Part shown: positions 1 through 12,319 of the stretch, one piece after another
Position numbering within the stretch: the first letter of the stretch is position 1
Layout: the number at the start of each line of letters is the position of its first letter
Source: Stomorhina lunata
Taxonomy: Eukaryota > Arthropoda > Insecta > Diptera > Rhiniidae
Direction: 5' to 3'
Assembly (NCBI GenBank): GCA_933228675.1
Contig: OW121743.1
Coordinates: 81,915,863-81,979,862 of the forward strand
Length of the DNA: 64,000 bases
Position numbers and translations under genes: made by a program
Notes under the pieces: model-generated
The model's database searches: none
Told to the model about the DNA's origin: nothing
Seen by the model: only the letters and a program-made list of their open reading frames with translations

Positions 1-312
1 TAAGTTTTCTACAGAAAAGTAATCACTGTGATAAGTTTTCTATAGAAAAGTTATCACTGTGATAAGTTTCTATAGAAAAGTTATAACTGTGATATAAAGT
101 TTTAAGTGTGATAAGTGCTCTATAGAAGTTTTCAATAAAAAAATTGTCACTGTGATATGTTTTCTATAGAAAAGTTGTCACTGTCATAAGTTTTCTATAG
201 AAAAGTTATCAATGTCGTAAGTTTTATATAGAAAAGTTATCACTGTGATAAGGTTTCTATAGAAAGGTTATCACTGTGATAAGTTTTTTATAGAAAAGTT
301 GTCAATGTGTTA
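1..312. repeat. 31-bp minisatellite array (partial, runs off left edge)
   Basis: About ten diverged tandem copies of a roughly 31-bp unit combining the palindrome TTTCTATAGAAA with the segment GTTGTCACTGTGATAAG. The same unit forms the array at 2125-2574. It starts at the window edge, so the full size is unknown. No coding potential. Confidence 0.9.
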
Positions 313-1765
313 TATGTGTTCAAAGAACTATAACATTTTGTTGGATTTCCTATTGGTTGGTTCGAGAACAAATAGTTTTCATCACAACAAATCTCAATTA
401 TGACAGTCATACTCTGTAAGTAGCAAAGATAAATTGTCTAGTATGAGAAATATAACAGGGATTTATAGCAACACAATACAAAGAAGCATCTTCATACAAA
501 AAGGACGAAAAATAAACATATGGACATCATCAACATGATTGACATCCTGGTGACTGGAAACAAGAGAATAAACATTAATTTATTAAATTAATATTAATGA
601 TAGGCATTTGCTGGACAGATATTTTTGTTATAAGGAGATCTAGGGATTTACAAAAATAGTCAAGTTAAGAAAAAACAAAATTAATAACTAATACTGACAA
701 AAGTTTATTTGGGTATAAAAGTCAGACAGAGAGAAGTAGTAGACAGGGGATAGAAAAAATATTAAGTGGTTATAAATATTTTAGTGGGCTTCAAGTTATA
801 CATACATTAAACTTAATTAATACATAAATTAAATTAAACAAGCAAGAGTGTTTTATTCGGCTATGCCGTATTTTATATACCCACCTACAAGTTGTGTAAA
901 ATTTAGAAACATATCTCATATATCTACGAGGGTGCATCGTTTCATAAGGATTCAGAATATACATACATCAGTTTTGGTTTAGAGTCATTAGTTAAGAAAT
1001 TACAAGCGGAATGACAAACTGGATATACCCCCCATTTTTTTTGATGGTGGCTATAAGAAGTGGTAACAAAATAGGGTAACGTTTTTCCTTTAAAAACGTG
1101 TAAGGAATTCTTTTTGCAAACAACCGAAAACAAAATTAAAACACTTTATGTAGTTTTTCAAAGTTATATTTTTATTAATTTAAGAATTAGTCACTTTAGC
1201 GTTTAAACACACTTTCACAAAGACTGTAAACAAAATTCACAAAACTGCTTTACAAATATTTTTATTCACACTGTTCTCTTGTACGCGTCTCAATTAAAAC
1301 TGTTCCCGCAGTATTCGTCCATCTGCCTTATTTAGTAGAGAAGAGAGTTTCTAGCATTTTCTGACGTAAACAAAGAGCTGGTCTAGTTGATTACACTAAC
1401 AATGTAACTTACGAACGTTCATGCATGTTCCAATACATTCTCACATGATCAAGACCACGTTCACATATACATTGTACTAATAGATTATTTGAAGTAAACA
1501 GTAACCGAGAGTGAGAGAGAGAGATAGAGTAGATAAAAGAGAAACATGTTGCTATACTCTTTACAGCAAATAAGAGAAACATGTTGATCTGCTTATAGAA
1601 TAACAACAACATCAACAGAAACATTCTAGAAAACTAGGGGAAAAATTAAAAGTAGTGAACTTTGCACAATGGGATAACTAAAAAATTCGCTGTCAAAAAC
1701 GGCAAAATCTGGTATTAGATTAAAGATGATGTACGTGGTCTTCAGAAAGGAGCAACGTGCTGGTA
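313..1765. other. AT-rich sequence without recognisable gene
   Basis: No open frame with coding character, no tRNA and no recognisable transposon ends were seen. Short frames at 942-1133 and 1409-1624 have no recognisable domain and look like chance. Between 1560 and 1760 the sequence leads into a dispersed repeat. Confidence 0.5.
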
Positions 1766-2127
1766 TTTATACCTCTCACCTCCATAGGTGGAAAGGGTAT
1801 TATAAGTTTGTGCTGATTTATGTAACGCATAGAAACATTTATCTTAGACCCACCCAGACAGCGATGTCCGTCCATCCGTCCGTCCGTCTGGCGGACCCCC
1901 TTGTAATCAAACTACATGTCGCAATTCTAAAGATAATTTGATGAAATTTGGCACAGATAATTTTTTTGATAATGGGACGGACCATGGCTGTTAAAATTCA
2001 TCGAAATCGGTCCATTATTTATGGTACCTCCTATAGGTCCCACTTCCCGGAATTGATATATTGGCCACAAATATCAATATTTTTTCATGAAAGTTAAAAC
2101 AAATACTGCTTATGTAAGCTAAAATCA
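1763..2127 (+). repeat. Dispersed Helentron-like repeat, 5' part (copy D1)
   Basis: Begins with the family's left end (ACCTCTCACCTCCATAGG, a variant of ACCCTTCACCACCATAGG), then the CCGTCCGTCTGGC-rich stretch and the phrase AATTTGGCACAGATAA, and stops at ATCACTGT, where the 31-bp array begins. Other members lie at 2575-3335, 21297-21970, 25186-28070, 31790-32165 (minus) and 44310-44826 (minus). Non-coding. Confidence 0.75.
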
Positions 2128-2574
2128 CTGTGATAAGTTTTCTAGAGAAAAGATATCACTGTGAAAAGTTTTCTAGGGTAAAGTTGTCACTGTGATAAAC
2201 TGTCTGTAGAAAAGTTGTTACTGTAATAGGTTTTTTTTATAGAAAAGTTATCACTGTGATAAGTTTTCTATAGAAAAGTTTCACTGTGATAAGTTTTATA
2301 TAGAGAAGTTGTCACTGTGTTAAGTTTTCTATACAAGGTCGTCACTGTGATACGTTTTCTATAGAAAAGTTGTCACTATGATAAGTTTTCCATAGAAAAG
2401 TTGTCACTGTGATAAGTTTTCTATAGAAAAGTTGTCGCTGTGATAAGTTTTCTATAGAAAAGTTGTCACTGTGATAAGTTTTCTATAGAAAAGTTGTCAC
2501 TGTAATAAGTTTTCTATAGAAAAGTTGTCACTGTAATAAGTTTTCCATAGAAAAGTTGTCGCTGTGATAAAGTT
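2125..2574. repeat. 31-bp minisatellite array inside dispersed repeat
   Basis: About 14 tandem units of AAGTTTTCTATAGAAAAG plus TTGTCACTGTGAT. The left junction lies exactly at the ATCACTGT motif of the preceding dispersed repeat, and a second repeat copy follows at once. The array is thus sandwiched between two copies of the family. Confidence 0.9.
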
Positions 2575-3335
2575 GTGACGCATAGAAATATTTGTCTTCA
2601 ACACAGCTTTTAGTATACCAATAGGCTTAGAATCACTTTCTGAGTCGATTTAGCGATGTCGGTCCGTCCGTCTGGCTGGACCCCATGTAAAACTTGTAAT
2701 CAAACTACATTTCGCAATTCTTAAGATAAATAGATAAAATTTGGCACAGATCATTTCTTTGATAATGGAACCATGGCTATTGAAATTCGTCGAAATTGGT
2801 CAATTATTTATGGTACCTCCCATAGGTCCCACTTCCCGGAATTGATATGTTGGCCACAAATATCAATATTTTTTCATGAAATCTAAAAAAAATACTGCTT
2901 ATATAAGCTTAAGTCACTGTACGGAATTTCATTAAAATCGGTCCACATTTGACCAAAGCTCCCATACAAACTCTTCTTAAAAAAACGCACTAAATGAGAC
3001 AAAAATCACTAAAACGCTCGTTCATCTAAAGATAATTACAATTTTAACTTTATTTTTTGCATACATATTTTTTGAAACAACTGCAATCAATTTGCGAAAT
3101 TTCGAGATAATCGGTCTACATTTGACCCTAGCTCTCATATAAGTCCAAATGACCTAAACAGCTTAAATATGTATGTCTTGAGAAAATGTTTGTATGATGG
3201 CAAAATTTAGTAAATATTTGTCTTTATACAGGAAAAATAACAACTTTGACCTTAGTGCTGAAGGGTATCGTATGGAATGGCTTGATCGACTATAGCATTT
3301 TCTTACTTGTTTTAACTTCATTCTATAGTTATTGC
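2575..3335 (+). repeat. Dispersed Helentron-like repeat (copy D2)
   Basis: Lacks the extreme left end but keeps the body (TTTGGCACAGATCATTT, TTGACCAAAGCTCCCATAC) and the right end: GTGCTGAAGGGTATCG, then a degenerate hairpin segment and TTTTCTTACTTGTTTT. Non-coding; no autonomous partner was recognised in the window. Confidence 0.75.
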
Positions 3336-4519
3336 ACATGTAAGTTTTATTTGTTAAATAGTGTAATATTTTCAAAGAAAAAACTCCAGCTACAAATTTT
3401 TTTTCATACTTTGCATCAATAGTTGTTGCACTGATTTTAGAAGATTTTCAGTTTTTTCTTACCACAAAACATCTTTTTCAAAAACCACAAACAGTAATAA
3501 AAACCCAAGTGTCATCCTTTTTCATGTTTAATGTCGAGTTAGTAAAAATTAACTGTTGACAAAACTATAACACTCTACACTTTTAACAATAAAACAAAAA
3601 CTGCAACAACAAAAAAATCTGTAGCAGCAGCAGCATTAAAACAATTGCAACATATATTTAGCAACTGTCCAGTCAAAAGCAATAACTTAAAAACAACAGC
3701 AACATAAGACGATGTTGCTGTACAATAAGGAAAATCAATGCACATCCTTTTCTATTTCAAATACAAGCATAACACACAAACACACATACTCACAGACACA
3801 CACATACCTCATAACATGACAGAGTCCTGTTTGCTGAGAAAAAGTGGGAGGATAAGAAGGAGAAAAGTTATTGTTACATTGACAATATACAAAACATTCT
3901 TGAATGTATTTGTAGTTGCTTGTATTTCGGATTCTTCATGCTTTTCTGTTGTTGATGTTTAATTTTGTTGCTACATTGCATGGCTGTTGATGTTTACGAA
4001 ATCAACAACATCAAATCTTGACCATTTCTTGATATGTGGTTGGGTATTGTTGCGGCTGGTTTTTGTGGTCAAAATTGTCTGACCACATAAAAATTAAAAG
4101 AAGAATTGAAATAAAAAAAACAAAAACTTTTAGCTTGGAAAGAAATATTCTACTGTAACAACATATTGTTGTTGATAAATTTTGATACTTTTTGTTTTTT
4201 TTTTGCTTCTCCTTTAATTCCTTGCAACAAGGATTTTTCTTCTGTTCTAGTTAAGACGACAAGTTTTTTACTCGTACAACAATTGCAGAAAATATAGACA
4301 AAAAACAAAGAAAAGAGTAAATAAAATACACGAAATGTACCATCTACGAGTACAATAGCAGAGAATATATGGAAGCAAATTGATCTAAAGAAGTCCCTTT
4401 TAGTTGTAGGGATCCTTTTTTGTGGCATTGTCAACAATTTGTTTTCAGCACATACGACCACAAGTTTTATTGAAAACAAGTAAAACTTATTAAGAAGCAT
4501 GTAGATTTTTTTTCATTCG
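3336..4519. other. Low-complexity AT/CA-rich sequence, no gene found
   Basis: Contains AACAACA-rich and ACACAC-rich stretches (3590-3830). An open frame of 116 codons on the minus strand (4150-4500) has a composition typical of AT-rich noise and no recognisable motif; I do not call it a gene. Confidence 0.5.
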
Positions 4520-7500
4520 CTGCTGTTCTGCTCTTTGTGTTTCGTTGTAAATCTGTGAAGGGGTAGTAAGGGCCCGTTGGATTTAAGAAATTTGTATATT
4601 CTAAGAAATTAATAAAGTCAATCAAAATTATATTTTATGCATAATTAGCAGCCCATACCACCAGCAGCCGATGATTTTTTTTTAATTTTCGTATCATTAA
4701 TAAAACGATCATTAATAAAACTCGTGAAAATGAGTATTAAAATCATTTAGTTGGAATTTGGATGTTAACAAAAAAAATAAAGAAAAGAAACAAATCAAAA
4801 TTTAAATTATAGCAACAAAATACATGAGAACAAAGAAATTTAATCTCAAACAAAACAAAGAGAACAAAGAAATTTAATCTCGAACATTGTTGCCTCGACA
4901 CTATTATTTTTGTAAACATTGGGAATATTTTTGTAAATATTGGGAATATTTCAAAACAGAAAAAAATCTAAAAATAATAACAAATAATTTAAAAAATTTT
5001 CTATAAAAAAATTTTTTATAAAAAAATTTTTTATAAAAAAATTTTTTATAAAAAAATTTTTTATAAAAATTTTTCCATAAAAAAATCTTTGATAAAAAGT
5101 TTTCTATAGAAAATTTTTGATAAAAATTTATCCATAGAAAAATTTTTGATAAATAATTTTCAATAGAAAAATTTTTGATAAATAATTTTCAATAGAAAAA
5201 TTTTTAATGAAAAAATTTTCTTCAGAAAATTTTTAGTAAAAAAATTTTCTATAGAAAAATTTTTGATAAAAAATTTTTTATAGAAAAATTTTTGATAAAC
5301 AATTTTCAATAGAAAAATTTTTACTCAAAAAATTTTCTTTAGAAAAATTTTTGATAAAAAATTTTCTTTAAAAGAAAATTTTCTATAGAAACATTTTGAT
5401 AAAAAAAAATTTATATAGAAAAATTTTTGATAACAAAAATATAGAAAAAATTTTGATAAAAAGATTTTCTATAGAAAATTCTTGATAAAAAAAATTTTCT
5501 ATAGAAAAATTTTTGATAAAAAAATTTTCTATAGAAAAATTTTTGATAAAAAAATTTTCTATAGAAAAATTTTTGATAAAAAAATTTACTATAGAAAAAT
5601 TTTTGATAAAAAAATTTTCTATAGAAAAATTTTTGATAAAAAAATTTTCTATAGAAAAATTTTTGATAAAAAAATTTTCTATAGAAAAATTTTTGATAAA
5701 AAAATTTTCTATAGAAATATTGTTGATAAAAAAATTTTCTATATAAAATTTTTCTATAAATTTTCTATAGAAAAATTTTTATAGAAAAATTTTTATAGAA
5801 AAATTTTTGATAAAAAAACTTTCCATAGAAAAATTTTTGATAATAAAATTTTCTAAAGAAAATTTTTTGACAAAAAATGTCTATAAATCTATAAATTTTC
5901 TATAGAAAAATTTTTGATAAAAAAAACTCTTATATATGGTTCGAGAGAACAAAGAAATTTAATCTCGAACATTGTTGCCACGACACTATTATTTTTGTAA
6001 AGATTGGGAATATTTTTGTAGATATTGGGAATATTTAAAAACAGAAAAAAAATCTAAAAATAATAACAAATAATTTAAAAAATTTTCTATAAAAAAATTT
6101 TCATAGATAAATTTTTTATAAAAAAATTTTTTATAAAAAAATTTTTTATAAAAAATTTTTCCATAGAAAAATCTTTGATAAAAAGTTTTCTATAGAAAAA
6201 TTTTGCATAGAAAATTTTTGATAAAAATTTATCCATAGAAAAATTTTTGATAAATAATTTTCAATAGAAAAATTTTTGATAAATAATTTTCAATAGAAAA
6301 ATTTTTAATGAAAAAATTTTCTTCAGAAAATTTTTAGTAAAAAAATTTTCTATAGAAAAATTTTTGATAAAAATGTTTCCATAGAAAAATTTTTGATAAA
6401 AAATTTTTTATAGAAAAATTTTTGATAAACAATTTTCAATAGAAAAATTTTTACCCAAAAAATTTTCTTTAGAAAAATTTTTGATAAAAAATTTTCTTTA
6501 AAAGAAAATTCTCTATAGAAAAATTTTGATAAAAAAAATTTTATATAGAAAAATTTTTGATAACAAAAATATAGAAAAATTTTTGATAACAAAAATATAG
6601 AAAAATTTTTGATAAAAAGATTTTCTATAGAAAATTCTTGACGAAAAAAAATTTCTAAAGAAAAATTTTTGATAAAAAAATTTTCTATAGAAAAATTTTT
6701 GATAAAAAATTTTCTATACAAAAATTTTTGAAAAAAAAATTTCCTATAGAAAAATTTTTGATAAAAAAATTTTCTATAGAAAAATTTTTGATAAAAAAAT
6801 TTTCTATAGAAAAATTTTTGATAAAAAAATTTTCTATATAAAATTTTTCTATAAATTTTCTATAGAAAAATTTTTGATAAAAAAACTTTCCATAGAAAAA
6901 TTTTTTATAATAAAATTTTCTAAAGAAAATTTTTTGATAAAAAAATGTCTATAAATCTATAAATTTTCTATAGAAAAATTTTTATAGAAAAATTTTTGAT
7001 AAAAAAACTTTCCATAGAAAAATTTTTGATAATAAAATTTTGTAAAGAAAATTTTTTGATAAAAAAAATGTTCTATAGAATAATGTATAATAAAAAAATT
7101 TTCTATAAATAATTTTCTATAGAAAAATTTTTAAAAAAAATTTTCTATAGAAAAATTTTTGATAAAAAAAATTTTCTATAGAAAAATTTCTGACAAAAAC
7201 ATTTTCTATAGAAAAATTTTTGATAAAAAAAAATTTTCTATAGAAAAATTTTTAATAAAAAAATTTTTTATAGAAAAAGTTTTGATATAAAAATTTTTTA
7301 TAGAAAAATTTTTGAGAAAAAAACATTTTCTATAGAAAAATTCTTGATAAAAAATTTTCTATAGAAAAATTTTTTATAAAAAAAATTTCTATAGAAAAAT
7401 TTTTTATAAAAAAAATTTCTATAGAAAAATTTTTGATAAAAAAATTTTCTATAGAAAAATTTCTGATAAAAACATTTTCTATAGAAAAGTTTTTGATAAA

Positions 7501-7585
7501 AAAAAATTTCATAGAAAAATTTTGGATGAAAAAATTTTCTAAAGAAAAATTTTTGTTAAAAAAAAATACCTATGGAAACATTTTT
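4520..7585. repeat. Segmental duplication, unit 1 (3.07 kb)
   Basis: Starts with CTGCTGTTCTGCTCTTTGTG and ends after TACCTATGGAAACATTTTT. The same sequence restarts at 7586, so this is a head-to-tail duplication. Inside it, 4860-5935 and 5944 onward are themselves two related sub-blocks, each led by GAACAAAGAAATTTAATCTC and followed by a 30-bp minisatellite. This gives a layered repeat structure. Confidence 0.85.
4985..7580. repeat. 30-bp AT minisatellite (unit 1 of duplication)
   Basis: The monomer is AAAATTTTCTATAGAAAAAT plus TTTTGATAAA. The best-preserved stretch (5485-5710) is nearly perfect with exactly two units per 60 bases. Because 30 is divisible by three and the unit lacks stops in some frames, it yields spurious open frames encoding FSIEKFLIKK-type repeats on both strands; these are not genes. 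Confidence 0.95.
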
Positions 7586-9804
7586 CTGCTGTTCTGCTCT
7601 TTGTGTTTCGTTGTAAATCTGTGAAGGGGTAGTAAGGGCCCGTTGGATTTAAGAAATTTGTATATTCTAAGAAATTAATAAAGTCAATCAAAATTATATT
7701 TTATGCATAATTAGCAGCCCATACCACCAGCAGCCGATGATTTTTTTTTTAATTTTCGTATCATTAATAAAACGATCATTAATAAAACTCGTGAAAATGA
7801 GTATTAAAATCATTTAGTTGGAATTTGGATGTTAACAAAAAAAATAAAGAAAAGAAACAAATCAAAATCTAAATTATAGCAACAAAATACATGAGAACAA
7901 AGAAATTTAATCTCAAACAAAACAAAGAGAACAAAGAAATTTAATCTCGAACATTGTTGCCTCGACACTATTATTTTTGTAAACATTGGGAATATTTTTG
8001 TAAATATTGGGAATATTTCAAAACAGAAAAAAAATCTAAAAATAATAACAAATAATTTAAAAAATTTTCTATAAAAAAATTTTTTATAAAAAAATTTTTT
8101 ATAAAAAAATTTTTTATAAAAAAATTTTTTATAAAAAAATTTTTTATAAAAAAATTTTTTATAAAAAAATTTTTTATAAAAATTTTTCCATAAAAAAATC
8201 TTTGATAAAAAGTTTTCTATAGAAAATTTTTGATAAAAATTTATCCATAGAAAAATTTTTGATAAATAATTTTCAATAGAAAAATTTTTGATAAATAATT
8301 TTCAATAGAAAAATTTTTAATGAAAAAATTTTCTTCAGAAAATTTTTAGTAAAAAAATTTTCTATAGAAAAATTTTTGATAAAAAATTTTTTATAGAAAA
8401 ATTTTTGATAAACAATTTTCAATAGAAAAATTTTTGATAAACAATTTTCAATAGAAAAATTTTTACTCAAAAAATTTTCTTTAGAAAAATTTTTGATAAA
8501 AAATTTTCTTTAAAAGAAAATTTTCTATAGAAACATTTTGATAAAAAAAAATTTATATAGAAAAATTTTTCATAACAAAAATATAGAAAAAATTTTGATA
8601 AAAAGATTTTCTATAGAAAATTCTTGATAAAAAAAATTTTCTATAGAAAAATTTTTGATAAAAAAATTTTCTATAGAAAAATTTTTGATAAAAAAATTTT
8701 CTATAGAAAAATTTTTGATAAAAAAATTTACTATAGAAAAATTTTTGATAAAAAAATTTTCTATAGAAAAATTTTTGATAAAAAAATTTTCTATAGAAAA
8801 ATTTTTGATAAAAAAATTTTCTATAGAAAAATTTTTGATAAAAAAATTTTCTATAGAAATATTGTTGATAAAAAAATTTTCTATATAAAATTTTTCTATA
8901 AATTTTCTATAGAAAAATTTTTATAGAAAAATTTTTATAGAAAAATTTTTGATAAAAAAACTTTCCATAGAAAAATTTTTGATAATAAAATTTTCTAAAG
9001 AAAATTTTTTGACAAAAAATGTCTATAAATCTATAAATTTTCTATAGAAAAATTTTTGATAAAAAAAAAACTCTTATATATGGTTCGAGAGAACAAAGAA
9101 ATTTAATCTCGAACATTGTTGCCACGACACTATTATTTTTGTAAAGATTGGGAATATTTTTGTAGATATTGGGAATATTTAAAAACAGAAAAAAAATCTA
9201 AAAATAATAACAAATAATTTAAAAAATTTTCTATAAAAAAATTTTCATAGATAAATTTTTTATAAAAAAATTTTTTATAAAAAAATTTTTTATAAAAAAT
9301 TTTTCCATAGAAAAATCTTTGATAAAAAGTTTTCTATAGAAAAATTTTGCATAGAAAATTTTTGATAAAAATTTATCCATAGAAAAATTTTTGATAAATA
9401 ATTTTCAATAGAAAAATTTTTGATAAATAATTTTCAATAGAAAAATTTTTAATGAAAAAATTTTCTTCAGAAAATTTTTAGTAAAAAAATTTTCTATAGA
9501 AAAATTTTTGATAAAAATGTTTCCATAGAAAAATTTTTGATAAAAAATTTTTTATAGAAAAATTTTTGATAAACAATTTTCAATAGAAAAATTTTTACCC
9601 AAAAAATTTTCTTTAGAAAAATTTTTGATAAAAAATTTTCTTTAAAAGAAAATTCTCTATAGAAAAATTTTGATAAAAAAAATTTTATATAGAAAAATTT
9701 TTGATAACAAAAATATAGAAAAATTTTTGATAAAAAGATTTTCTATAGAAAATTCTTGACGAAAAAAAATTTCTAAAGAAAAATTTTTGATAAAAAAATT
9801 TTCT

Positions 9805-10483
9805 GATGGTCGTGGGTTCGAGTCGGGCTCAGGTTCATATCATAAATTATTTTTTTAATTTATGATTTTTAAATTAGATGAATAAATTTTAGGAATACTG
9901 AAAAAACTATGTGACACTTAGCAGTGTGGAATGCTGCATTTTCTGTCCCGCTACGGACTTCATCAGCACACTGTGTCACCAACTGTTAGATGCCAGTAGT
10001 TAAGATCATCTATTTAACTGAATTCTTAAGCGAAATTGAAAACGAGAATTATATTAACACTCATTTCTATTTCACCTATGACCATATGATCGATTCAGTT
10101 AGACGAACTTATCCACCATAGTTTTTTCCTTTATGTTTTGTATTCCTATCCTTTATTAATCTACATTTACTTTGTACTTTAACCAACTATCAGCTGGTAA
10201 TGAAGACAAAGATTTTTGTTTTGACAAGTTTCTGTTTATTCTTTTACGTTAATGCAAATTTGAATTTAGTATCAACTTGAAAGAGTTAATGAAAACATGT
10301 AAATCGCGGTGCCCATGCAATTTAATTGAAAGAAATTAATTTTAGTTGAACCAGAATTTATGTTGATGGTCGTGGGTTCGAGTCGGGCTCAGGTTCATAT
10401 CATAAATTATTTTTTTAATTTATGATTTTTAAAACCCACGACCATCAACATAAATTCTGGTTCAACTAAAATTAATTTCTTTC
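9805..10483 (-). mobile_element. Hammerhead-bearing Penelope/retrozyme-like insertion
   Basis: The unoccupied site is visible in duplication unit 1 near 6680. The insertion is flanked by a 12-bp duplication AAAAAATTTTCT (9793-9804 and 10484-10495). A segment of about 70 bp, starting GATGGTCGTGGGTTCGAGTC, lies directly repeated at 9805-9874 and 10363-10432 (558-bp period). An inverted copy of 10331-10380 follows at 10434-10483. Direct terminal repeats with an inverted extension, a variable-length target duplication and a hammerhead motif fit the known architecture of non-autonomous Penelope-like elements or retrozymes. No protein is encoded. The class assignment is inference. Confidence 0.7.
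9911..9979 (-). ncRNA. Hammerhead ribozyme motif, type I
   Basis: Read on the minus strand. Stem I outer strand GTGACA (9979-9974) pairs with TGTCAC (9916-9911). Stem I inner strand CAGTGTG (9973-9967) pairs with CACACTG (9928-9922), and CTAAG (9921-9917) forms an internal bulge. Core CTGATGA is 9966-9960. Stem II is GTCC (9958-9955) with GGAC (9948-9945). Core GAAA is 9943-9940. Stem III is ATG/CAT (9939-9931). The UH position is TC (9930-9929), so cleavage is predicted 3' of C9929. All invariant core bases of the hammerhead consensus are present. Activity is inferred, not shown. Confidence 0.8.
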
Positions 10484-11394
10484 AAAAAATTTTCTATAGA
10501 AAAATTTTTGATAAAAAATTTTCTATACAAAAATTTTTGAAAAAAAAATTTCCTATAGAAAAATTTTTGATAAAAAAATTTTCTATAGAAAAATTTTTGA
10601 TAAAAAAATTTTCTATAGAAAAATTTTTGATAAAAAAATTTTCTATATAAAATTTTTCTATAAATTTTCTATAGAAAAATTTTTGATAAAAAAACTTTCC
10701 ATAGAAAAATTTTTGATAATAAAATTTTCTAAAGAAAATTTTTTGATAAAAAAATGTCTATAAATCTATAAATTTTCTATAGAAAAATTTTTATAGAAAA
10801 ACTTTTGATAAAAAAACTTTCCATAGAAAAATTTTTGATAATAAAATTTTGTAAAGAAAATTTTTTGATAAAAAAAATGTTCTATAGAATAATGTATAAT
10901 AAAAAAATTTTCTATAAATAATTTTCTATAGAAAAATTTTTATAAAAAAATTTTCTATAGAAAAATTTTTGATAAAAAAAATTTTCTATAGAAAAATTTC
11001 TGACAAAAACATTTTCTATAGAAAAATTTTTGATAAAAAAAAATTTTCTATAGAAAAATTTTTAATAAAAAAATTTTTTATAGAAAAAGTTTTGATATAA
11101 AAATTTTTTATAGAAAAATTTTTGAGAAAAAAACATTTTCTATAGAAAAATTCTTGATAAAAAATTTTCTATAGAAAAATTTTTTATAAAAAAAATTTCT
11201 ATAGAAAAATTTTTTATAAAAAAAATTTCTATAGAAAAATTTTTGATAAAAAAATTTTCTATAGAAAAATTTCTGATAAAAACATTTTCTATAGAAAAGT
11301 TTTTGATAAAAAAAAATTTCATAGAAAAATTTTGGATGAAAAAATTTTCTAAAGAAAAATTTTTGTTAAAAAAAAATACCTATGGAAACATTTT

Positions 11395-12068
11395 TGATAA
11401 AAAATTTTCCATAAAAAGAACAAATAAACTAATTTGCTATAATAAAAATAACTTTCTTATAGAAAAATTGTTGATAAAAATATTAAAAAAAAATGCAGTA
11501 GAAAACTTTTTAAAACTTTCGAACTACACAATGAAAAAAATACCTATTTTAGTTAAGTCTATAAAAAAGCAGCAACTCTGCCGACTATTTTTTTGTTCTG
11601 TTCTCTTTACGCCGACCCATGCTCTTGAGGCTGAAGATCATAGAAGTATTTAACTTTTGGGAGAACGACAACTCCAGGCTACAACTATAGCTACAACTAT
11701 AGCAGCTACAACTATAGCTGCGGGGACTATAAATAAAACCAATTTACTACCAATTGCTTCAATAGAACGTCGGCTTGCTCAGAGTTCATGAGACCGAAGA
11801 TCATAGAAATATGGGACTATCAAAAGGACAACAGCTCAATATCACCAAAAATAGAAACAAATTTACGACGTATTTTTGAGAGTCAACCGCATACTGCCTT
11901 GAGAACTTGAGAAATGAAACAACTATTCGATGTATTAGACAAAATCAAAGTTGTGGTTGCATGAATAAATGTGGAAAACCAAGAAAAAACTCTAGGGGAC
12001 AACAAGCTAGTATTATAATAAAGTTATATCTTAATAAAAGTCTTTTGATTCCGTTTAAAATGAAAGTT
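11395..12068. other. Unclassified sequence with short CTACAACTATAG repeats
   Basis: Contains tandem CTACAACTATAG units (about 11679-11722) and two diverged copies of a segment with GAAGATCATAGAA (near 11630 and 11795). No convincing gene; the short frame at 11907-12104 runs into the next repeat. Confidence 0.4.
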
Positions 12069-12319
12069 CCCAGTAAGACTTTTCATTACCAAATAATGAG
12101 TTAAACAGTTAAACTATTGAACACGAACTACTTACTCATTCGCTGTTTAAAGTCATTACATTAACATGGGGATGTCATTGGAGGCAAGTACTTACCAATT
12201 CCAGAAAAGTAATGACTTGGGTAAGCAATTTCAAAGCAACAACAACCACAGCAACAACTTTTTTGTTGTTGTTTTATTAAAAACATATATTTTTAAACGA
12301 AATACAAAATTATTTTTAT

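Larger units (their letters stand above)
7586..11394. repeat. Segmental duplication, unit 2 (with 679-bp insertion)
   Basis: Head-to-tail copy of 4520-7585 with very few differences: a few extra ATAAAAAAATTTTTT units near 8080-8170, and the insertion at 9805-10483. Beyond 11394 it continues as unrelated sequence (AAAAAGAACAAATAAAC). The near identity of the two units implies recent duplication or an assembly artefact. Confidence 0.85.

Noticed and set aside
4150..4500. 116-codon minus-strand frame
   Set aside because: Composition is that of AT-rich noise, there is no domain, and no neighbouring exon or splice pattern supports it.
5482..5784. Open frames encoding FSIEKFLIKK repeats (also 6350-6721, 7330-7624, 8273-8926, 11140-11653, 15997-17513)
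   Set aside because: They result from a stop-free 30-bp monomer, appear on both strands and in several frames, and have no start context or domain.
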